This document shows, in pieces, positions 56,960 through 64,000 of a stretch of 64,000 bases of DNA. Position numbers and translations under genes: made by a program. The stretch comes from Sclerodactyla briareus (taxonomy: Eukaryota > Echinodermata > Holothuroidea > Dendrochirotida > Sclerodactylidae): NCBI GenBank assembly GCA_026419785.1, contig JAODTK010005541.1, positions 124,001 through 188,000 of the forward strand, given 5' to 3'. The notes under the pieces were generated by a model. The model made no database searches, had not been told where the DNA came from, and saw nothing but the letters and a program-made list of their open reading frames with translations. Position 1 is the stretch's first letter; each line of letters starts with the position of its first letter.

Positions 56960-57643
56960 ATACAAACATCATGATGGTGGTCGTGACAGGTGTTGTCACC
57001 TTCCTGGTATGCGTGATCATTTTTATGGTCAGTATATGCTGCTGCCACGTGCTGTTGCTCGGTAGAACAGAAGGGCGATATACCAGTGCCACCAAGAGGG
57101 AAAAGTGACGTGACTGAAGTGAACATGGGTGCTTCCCAACAAGCAGTGGTACTTCAGAAACGGAGCAAAACAGAAGCAGGTTTGTCATCAAGGTCCCTGG
57201 ACTCGGGAAGATGCCATTTATGGTCCGGTCTACTCCCTGCATACCATAGCCAGGAAGGGGAAACACGAGGAAGGTCCTGAGGAGGATTATGGTAGCACCG
57301 AGAGTAATGAGGACAACGTCGGCGTTTTCGGAAGCTATCAAAACGAGGCATTCGAAGAAACCGAAGACGATATCGCTATCAACGGGCGCGTCATTGACGA
57401 CACGAACGACGGCATGTCCATACGGGTACGACAAAAACTCCGCAAACGACAGCTCGTGCCGCACTCGCGCAGCCGTCAACGCCGACGACTAGCGCCACTC
57501 GCGCACCGCCGCTACCGCCTAAACCCAAACCCAAGGTCAGCGTCCCCACTCTCTCACAGGCGGACTTCGTCAAAATGCAACTGGAGGTCCATCGGATCAA
57601 ACTGGACCAGTCTAAACAGGATAGGCCGATCAAAGACAGTTGA
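56960..57643 (+). CDS. Terminal exon: transmembrane helix and cytoplasmic tail of the HYR protein
   Basis: Acceptor TTCTTTTTTTCAAACTCAG| opens in phase 1 with NIMMVVVTGVVTFLVCVIIF then MVSICCCHVLLL, a clear single-pass membrane helix followed by a palmitoylation-like CCC. The tail continues one frame over (PVPPRGKSDVTEVNMGAS..), then another (EDAIYGPVYSLHTIARKGK, an acidic EDYGSTESNEDN stretch, YQNEAFEETEDDIAINGR). It returns to give a Thr/Ala/Pro-rich segment with PPLPPKPKPK and ends KLDQSKQDRPIKDS-stop at 57643. Breaks lie near 57070, 57205 and 57420. PPLPPKP resembles SH3-binding motifs, and several Tyr sit in acidic context; signalling is inference. The 3'UTR and polyadenylation site were not fixed. 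Confidence 0.6.
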
Positions 57644-58188
57644 TACAGCCGAATTTGTACGGATTCGACAGCCCTCCGTTGCAGTAAAGACGTCACACCA
57701 TACCAACGACACGGAGAAGATTTTTAAACGTGCCAAATGTACACTGACTTGTATATACATGATATGAATATACTTGAATATGTTCATGAATGGCGATGTT
57801 ATTGATAGCATTATTGTAGAATGATCAGATATCGGGAGAGGGTGGCGCCAATCCAGCTGCCCAGTAAGCAAACTCGAAAGGATCCATGACATACAGGCTT
57901 GGCAGAAATATTCCATGTTAATATTTGTGTTTATTATTTGGGTATTACCTACCTGCCCGATTCTTCCGCCCTTGGGATCCTGCAATTGTGGCGCTATATT
58001 GTATACTTGATTATTATTATGAAATGTTATTACGATAATGCGGAATACGACGGTATCCTGTGAGGTGGTTGAGTATCTAATAGCCAGATAGTTTACCATT
58101 ACACAAAAATAACTCAGATAATGTTGCAACTCTGTGTATATGGATCTGAATTGCTGTACACAGATTTTCTTTGATGCACGTGTGTCCC

Positions 58189-58220
<32 letters not shown>

Positions 58221-58366
58221 GGGTATAGTGTGTATGTTGTATGTGTGTGTGTGTTATATGCGTGTATGTTAGTGCTCCTTAGTTAGTGCTCCCTAACGCG
58301 TAGTAGGACATGCGTGCGTGACGTTTGCACCCAGGCGCGCTGGTCCACCCAACGATTGGAAACATG
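57644..58366. other. Downstream of the HYR gene; no gene recognised
   Basis: Probably 3'UTR followed by intergenic sequence. It contains a (TCTG)n microsatellite at about 58190-58220 and a short TG run after it. No obvious AATAAA lies close to the stop codon; the first clear one is near 58914. Confidence 0.4.
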
Positions 58367-58733
58367 GAGCTGTCATATTAACTGGAGAGGCAATGCGTGC
58401 TGCAATACACTGAAGTAAGTTGAAAATGTCCCCCGCATTCGGACTGATACGCGATCACCCTCGTGTGCGGTAAAGTGTTTGACCATCTACGGTTGTGAGC
58501 TACTCTAACGGGGAAATTGAGGCAGAGTTTCCCCTGGACATCTGGACATTTTCGTGCGTTAAATAGTTCGATCAACTACGCTCTGTGTTACTCTTTAGGG
58601 GACATTTTCCGGTAGCGCGTCTGAAGACAATGCCAAAACCGCGCGTACTGATTTTACACACCAACGTCAGCTCAGCATATAGGGCCGTTCGCGTTGGAAT
58701 TCCGGGCTAGGTTTGGAAAGCTTAGAGCCTCGT
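58367..58733. repeat. Dispersed tRNA-like repeat, copy B
   Basis: Aligns block by block with 14269-14658: GAGCTGTCATATTAACTGGA head, CGGACTGATACGCGATCACC, GACCATCTACGGTTGTGAGC, a second half-unit, GGTAGCGCGTCTGAAGACAA and the GAGCCTCG end. Its presence 44 kb away confirms a dispersed family. Confidence 0.6.
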
Positions 58734-59484
58734 CACAACTGGTTCATATAAAAGCGGGACGTCACCCTCGAGCTTGCGCCTGCTGAATTCACCTTGTTTT
58801 CATTCATATAACCGGTACATGAATAACGGGGATAATGTTTGCAGGTAAAACTGCGAGAAGCTTACTCGAAACCACGGAACGTGTTTCATCACGGTGCAAA
58901 TCACCAGTCTGCAATAAAAACTCCAATAGGAAAATATCCAATAGTTACTGGTAAGATTTTAACTCAGCGAAGATCTATTAACATAATCATACGACTCCCT
59001 CTCCATGCCAAATAAGTGAAGGAACTCATTGTGTTCCTTTCCACTCATATAGGCGTGCATGGTGCAACGATTTTTATTCTGATTCCTGCTATGATAAAAT
59101 GAATTGATATTTGAAGAATAATTATTATCACTTTGACAGACGACACATTTATTGAAATTGAGCACGAGTTCGGCAAGAACCTCCTCTTCCTCTGGGTCCT
59201 TGAACCTAAAACCAAACAAGATAAAAACGTTCCACTGACTATCGCAGTGTTTGTGCACCAGTTGGTATATAAGGCAGGACTCTCGAATCGGCTTCGATTC
59301 AGTTCAATCAATAAATAGCCTCGCTGGTGCGCCGTTCCGTGCTCCATACACGAAACGAACAGATTGTGAATCGGCCGTAATTTGTAACGTTATTATTTTA
59401 TATATACAATATTGAGGTCGAGGTCGTTATGAATAGTAGAAAGGTTACAATCTTATAAATACTTCGCCACCCCTCGGTTACAAG
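58734..59484. other. No gene recognised; two TATA-like sites
   Basis: TATATAAGGC (about 59266) with AATAAA 45 bp downstream (59311), and CATATAAAAG (about 58745), look like promoter or LTR-type elements. No flanking direct repeats or terminal TG/CA were found. Short frames on both strands have no family. Confidence 0.25.
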
Positions 59485-59757
59485 CAGGCGCGCGTACCGA
59501 GAGATTTGCCTGGGGGGGGGGGGGGGGGGTTGTGGAGGTAAGACCCCAAGGGAAGCGCGCCCTCATAAATGGCCTCACCCTCCTATTGGCAAATAATTGT
59601 ACAATTTATGGGCCCCTGGGCACATGCTGCTGCAATATTTGCCAAATAACAGCTGCAAAACCCACACGGAACTGGAAAAAACCGTTTTTGTGTTAAAAAA
59701 TTATTGGTCCCCTTGAGTCTGGGGGCAACCCCCCCCCCCCTCGTGGGTACGCCACTG
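59485..59757. mobile_element. Small element with G-tract termini
   Basis: The left end CAGGCGCGCGTACCGAGAG leads into an 18-bp G tract. The right end, read on the minus strand, is CAGTGGCGTACCCACGAG followed by a G tract. These are imperfect terminal inverted repeats of a ~273-bp non-autonomous element. The ends resemble those commonly seen on hAT-like MITEs in marine invertebrates. No clear 8-bp target duplication was found. Confidence 0.4.
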
Positions 59758-61012
59758 GTCATTTCCGAGTCCCAGTCTCCCTGATTAGCGACCAACTTGT
59801 TTGAAGAGTCACTCTCCTCAACTAACATCGCTGAACATTGCCTTGATATAATCCTCTTATCATTGTCCTAAGGGGATTATCGGGATTATTCATAGTTATA
59901 CACGTAGCGCAAACGGGAGCGGAAACAGGGAGGCACCGCTCAAGCAAACCACTTACACTGATCATACCCTATCAGTGAAGTAATGGCTAAACGAGGTCTT
60001 CACATTCCTGCCTCGATTAGATGATATTGATGATTGTAATTAAGGGGAAAATACTCCAGTAAGCGGTGGTGGAGCAGGAGAGTGACGTAAAATTAGGCTT
60101 AGTACGTTCATCCCAAATTGTAAGCAACTTTTGGCAAAGAGGAAGATTTTCTGCGGAAGTAATTTCTTAACACAGATAGCTGAACGACTTAGTGCCGACA
60201 AGTTTCATATTCTCGTATTCGTTGAGGTCATACACTTTGGTGTCCAATTTACCTCTTGATATCTTGGCCACGATCATAACACGAAACAATCCCTCCCGAC
60301 ATAGATATCAGACAGGTCATTTCCACAACAATTGCACGGTTGAATCGTTGGATCAATATTTCTGTCGAGAGTAGGAACTGATGTTCCTCCTGCATTGTAC
60401 GTAGAGCCAGATGCATTCTCAGGTTTTAGTTTTTGATATGTCCAAGCTTAATGAGTACAGGTTTGATGCAAAGAAGTGGTGTCATCAGCTTGCTGAAACA
60501 TTGTCTTCCTGGCCTATCACAGAGGTGAATACCTGTAGTGTAGGACCATTGAGATGGCATCAAATGTTGTAAAAAAATGTATGTATAGTATGTAAAATTA
60601 TGTTACACAGATGGTGGTAGTTTTTTCAATGCCTAAAATTAGTTATCCATGTAAGAATGTTGAACATATTAAGCTCTGGTTATCTGTTGGGTAATAGTCA
60701 GAATGCAACTTCCGTTCCCCTATCAATGATGGAACAGTTACAAATGAAACATCGACATGGCTAATCAATAATATCATTTTCTTTCCTCCTTACAATATTA
60801 TGTTTCGATGATGGCTCTTGTTGGTATCCTTCGAAAAACTGATGAAGGCTGAGGGGTCGACATAGAAAGTCATGCATGACAGGCGTTTACCTATTCTGCA
60901 ATATACTGTATTGAGAGCGTGATGGCTCAATGGCCAAAATATCGAGCGCGTGATCCAGAGACCTAAGTGGTTTACACCCAGTTATCAAGAAACAATGTAA
61001 CTAGACATCTGG
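59758..61012. other. No gene recognised; possible SINE head at 60918-60970
   Basis: Non-coding. TGGCTCAATGG at 60923-60933 resembles a polymerase III A-box, but no matching B-box follows. I therefore do not call a SINE. Confidence 0.35.
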
Positions 61013-62100
61013 ATTTTTTTTGAGTAGCAACAGTTTCATGTCTCATTTGAGACCCATCGTCAGGCCGACTGATCGTCTGACGGCTGTTGGTCAGTGAACT
61101 GTGACGAGTTGGATGACGTCACAGGTCGTCGAACTTGGCTCTTCGGGATCCCCGATTGTGTCGCAGGCGGCCTCCTTTGTTGAGTGACGGTTGTCCACAT
61201 AACATACACTGCTTCCTGATCCCGCGTTCGAATCACCTATGTTCCCGGTCAAGGATCACCACATCTTGATTTGTGAAAGTGTGGTTGGTTCTATCGAGGT
61301 GTAAAAACACGGTGGAGTCTCCACAACCTAAAGAGCTGGCTCGTCTGTGTTGGTACAGCTCGGTATTTGCCCATGTCTGCTTAGTCTCCGCCTTGGTGTG
61401 TTTAAAAAAACATTTCTGACAGTCCTGTCATCACCTGGACGGCATAGCAATGTTCGGATTTTGCCCAATCGGAGGTTTGTCTCTTGGATGTACCAGTTCA
61501 TGCCGCCAGGTGTTAGTAGGTTCGAAGTACACCGGGATCTGATGTTGAACGGAGATCCTGCGTAACTGTTTCGATAAGTCAGAGACATGGGGAATGGTTA
61601 TTTGCATCACACCCTTGTTCTGCTTGTTACGCCGGTTTCGTTGTTCTGGTTGTCTGCGAGCGAGTGCTTTGTGGAAAGTCCAATCTCTGTAGCCGCAACG
61701 TCCTAGAGCGGATTTGCGAATTTGATGTTCTTCGCGTTTGACGTTGCCATCTGGAGAGATGGTATTTGCTCGATGGAACAGAGTTCTAATCACGCCAAGC
61801 ATGTGTACCAGAGGATGGTGTGAGTCAAACAGTAGGTACTGATCCGTGTGGGTAACTTTTCGGTACACAGATGTCTCCAGGAAGCCGTTGTCTAGTATTC
61901 GAACTGAACAGTCTAGAAAGAGAAGTTTGCTGTCCTTTACGGACTTATGGGTGACGGTTTACCTGATTGAAGAAAAGAGTAGCTTGGTCTATAAGCGTAG
62001 AATTTCCGGTAATTGTGTTCGAGTTAGCAGCAACGGCCCGTGGTCTGTCCTTCATAGTACCCGTTACTGTTGACTATGTCGATTCGTCGCTTTTTCAGAT
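61013..62100 (-). mobile_element. Penelope-like retroelement, 5'-truncated
   Basis: On the minus strand, from about 61955 to 61790, a frame reads KSVKDSKLLFLDCSVRILDN then GFLETSVYRKVTHTDQYLLF and DSHHPLVHMLGVIRTLFHRA. These are the hallmark end-of-RT blocks of Penelope-like elements ('FLD......G.L.TSVYRKPTHTDQYL.F.SHHPL..K..VVRTL..RA'). The downstream thumb (RRCGYRDWTFHKA) and, after frameshifts, C-terminal blocks DDRTVRNVF, HTFTNQDVVILDREHR and FERG..EAVYV follow. These belong to the region containing the GIY-YIG endonuclease in this class. The element ends in an A-run at 61013-61020. The core RT (YxDD) is missing, so it is a dead 3' fragment. Confidence 0.75.
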
Positions 62101-63711
62101 AGGTCGGTTCGGAGATTGACATTGACTGAAATGGTTTCAAAATGTGAACAGTGCAAAAGGACACGAAACATTACTTGGAAAGATCCCACACATTCACACC
62201 ATTACAACTATCCCTTACGAGGTAAAGTATTCCATGAAAGAACCCTTTCACAGTTGAGAGCCTTGCTCATCATGGCTTACGTGACATGATGTCACCACCA
62301 TAGGCGCAGTCACGGGGACGAGGAATCGGGGTCGTGACCCCACGAACTTTTATGAGTGCCTCGATACATATCGTTTTTCCACCACACGAGAATTGCCCTT
62401 CCGCTGCTTCGGACCCCCAGTTGGCTCCGGAACCCCCTCCTTCCTGACCCCTCCCCACAGACTTTTCAACACGTAGTTGAGCTCTTGGTCACCACTCCTC
62501 TACGACAAGCCTAACTCATACCATTTTTTTATTTCTTTGCTATATCAGTGATAACGTTCATGGGGCAAAATTTGTCACATTTTGTCTTGGAATTGCATGT
62601 AATTTTCGCCAGAGAAGTTTCAAAAGATTGTTCAGCTGATTGTTTGTGCATACAGCGTACACATAGTTGTATGGGTTAGTCGCCAAGTGCAGCCTAACTT
62701 TTAGCACCATATTATTATCTTTCCATAACACTGAAATGGTGTATCAGGTCCATTGTGTATCCTAGGCCTCACTTCAACTCAGAGAGTGCGTATTAAAAAT
62801 GCAAGCTTTCAATTACCACACTTCCTGCGCGCAGCCACTAAGGGGAGGGGGAGGGCGGGTGTGATCATCCAACTTTCATGAGATCATCTATATACATGGC
62901 AGATTTTCCACACTTTCAAAATGCTCTTCACTGTTTTGGACCCCCACCCAGTTAGCCCAGCACGCCGTATAAAGGGTTCGCGGCGAAGTCTTCAGGAACA
63001 CTTGAGTCTGGAGAAAGAGCAGACCCCGAGGGCCGTGGTCGCGTGGTGGGCATTATGTTGGTGGCGCCGATATGTCGTCCACCTTTCCGCACCGAGCCCC
63101 GGCTGTGCTACACTGGAGCGCCTGTCCACGTTGGCTGCCAATTGGAAGCTACATTGGGAAGCCGACAGCGCCCCCATTACCTACGGAAGAGTTGTAAATA
63201 TGCACAATGATCTCCTCGTGTGATTGGCAATGCTGTTTGCTCGGATATACCCTCCAGTTGTAGCTTCAAGCTAGTTAGCCTGAACCCTCGCTCCCTAAAA
63301 TTGTATTTCAGCCTGGATGATGTTTTTGTCAGACGCAAGGAAGTTATACTATTGATTCAACATCGTTTCTGTATTATTTCTCGGGGGGGGGGTGTGGGGG
63401 GGGGGGGGATTCCCCGTATGTGTTCCAACGTCTTGTCTGGGACACTGACTGCAGTTATTCTCTAACAGCCAATAATATGAATCAAAGTAGGTGTACGCGG
63501 TCATGCAAAATCGTGGTAACATTTTGGCGCGGAAATGGTTCATGCAATGCTCGTTTTTATGGGGACGCAACAAATGCTGAACGTGCATTCGATGTGTAAC
63601 ATGCTATATGCAGCACTCATTTAAATCGTGTGTTCACCAACAGTCTCCAAATTAAACCATGAAACACTAGTTCACAACCTCTCCAGTTATTATAACATAT
63701 CCATGCTCCGC
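62101..63711. other. No gene recognised
   Basis: About 1.6 kb without a supported coding frame. A G-rich transposon-end-like motif lies at about 62300-62330, and a G-tract at 63381-63408. A GC-richer patch (62921-63223, plus strand) is open for 100 codons but matches no family I know. Confidence 0.4.
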
Positions 63712-64000
63712 ACCGGGTGTCCCGGCTCAATTCGAGGCAGCCGGTCCGGTTTAGTTTTCGAAATATTCTCTCACTACATGAGGGGTCTTGTCAAGGGACT
63801 TGGGAGACTAGACATTGGCGTTGCAGCTCTCCCCAGAATGCGCCGTCCGGGTTCTGGCAAGTGTGGGTGGTTACACCTATTACTGGTTCGGTAGCGACGA
63901 TGGTCGATATACGCCGGGGGGGGGGGGCTGCTGCCTTGGTAAACCGCCTCGTTGCCTTCCCTTAGTAACACAAATAACACCGATAACACGATAAACGAGG
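63712..64000. repeat. Dispersed repeat family R2, copy 2 (runs to window end)
   Basis: Partner of 20685-20987, in the same orientation, with the same G-tract followed by AACCGCCTCGTTGCCTTCCC. The window ends at the AACGAGG that also ends copy 1, so the true 3' boundary is unknown. Confidence 0.65.

Noticed and set aside
56865..57479. A 204-codon minus-strand open frame
   Set aside because: It is antisense to the transmembrane/tail exon, has no recognisable domain, and is open only because of the composition of the real exon on the other strand.
59130..59345. Possible solo LTR with TATATAAGG and AATAAA
   Set aside because: No terminal TG/CA, flanking duplication or second copy was found, so promoter-like words alone are not enough.

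Overview
This is a eukaryotic window, almost certainly from a marine invertebrate deuterostome (echinoderm, hemichordate or cephalochordate; I cannot decide which). The reasons are phase-1 exons with good splice sites, hyalin-repeat (HYR) modules, many decayed metazoan transposons, and a Ty3/gypsy remnant whose integrase precedes its reverse transcriptase, an order known from the deuterostome Gmr1 group. Nothing prokaryotic is present: there are no operons, ribosome binding sites or CRISPR arrays. Almost all short open reading frames in the window are chance frames.

Layout. 0-10 kb holds no recognisable gene. It carries GACTCG-type repeats (160-910), a 249-bp TA-flanked MITE (1278-1526), a Harbinger-like element with terminal and subterminal inverted repeats (5767-7341), and G-tract transposon ends. 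10.5-12.4 kb has two copies of a Helitron-like family in opposite orientation; a third lies at 33.3-33.8 kb. 13-20 kb has a LINE fragment, a tRNA-like dispersed repeat, a small palindromic element and an hAT transposase relic. 20-32 kb is dominated by tandem repeats: an AT-rich ~70-bp minisatellite, a ~478-bp array with two near-identical adjacent units, an ~140-bp degenerate array and a 125-bp triplet. 34-39 kb and 43 kb hold four LINE fragments, three with microsatellite tails.

40-57.6 kb on the plus strand is the one gene I can support: the 3' part of a membrane protein. Six exons read as HYR domains (about 40.0, 44.2, 45.5, 46.7, 48.1 and 49.9 kb). They are followed by a 63-bp linker exon (52.3 kb) and a terminal exon encoding a transmembrane helix and a long, acidic, proline-rich cytoplasmic tail (57.0-57.6 kb). 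Splice phases are consistent, but nearly every exon carries single-base frameshifts. That suggests assembly indels or a decayed gene. The last intron hosts the Gmr1-like remnant (53.3-55.9 kb), itself split by a 582-bp inverted-repeat insert.

57.7-64 kb contains another copy of the tRNA-like repeat (58.4 kb), a G-tract MITE (59.5 kb), a 5'-truncated Penelope-like retroelement (61.0-62.1 kb, minus) and part of a dispersed repeat that runs off the window end. I found no convincing new biological system. The most useful observations are the HYR gene with its frameshifts, the Helitron-like family with a variable number of 115-bp repeats, the integrase-first gypsy element, and the young 478-bp duplication.
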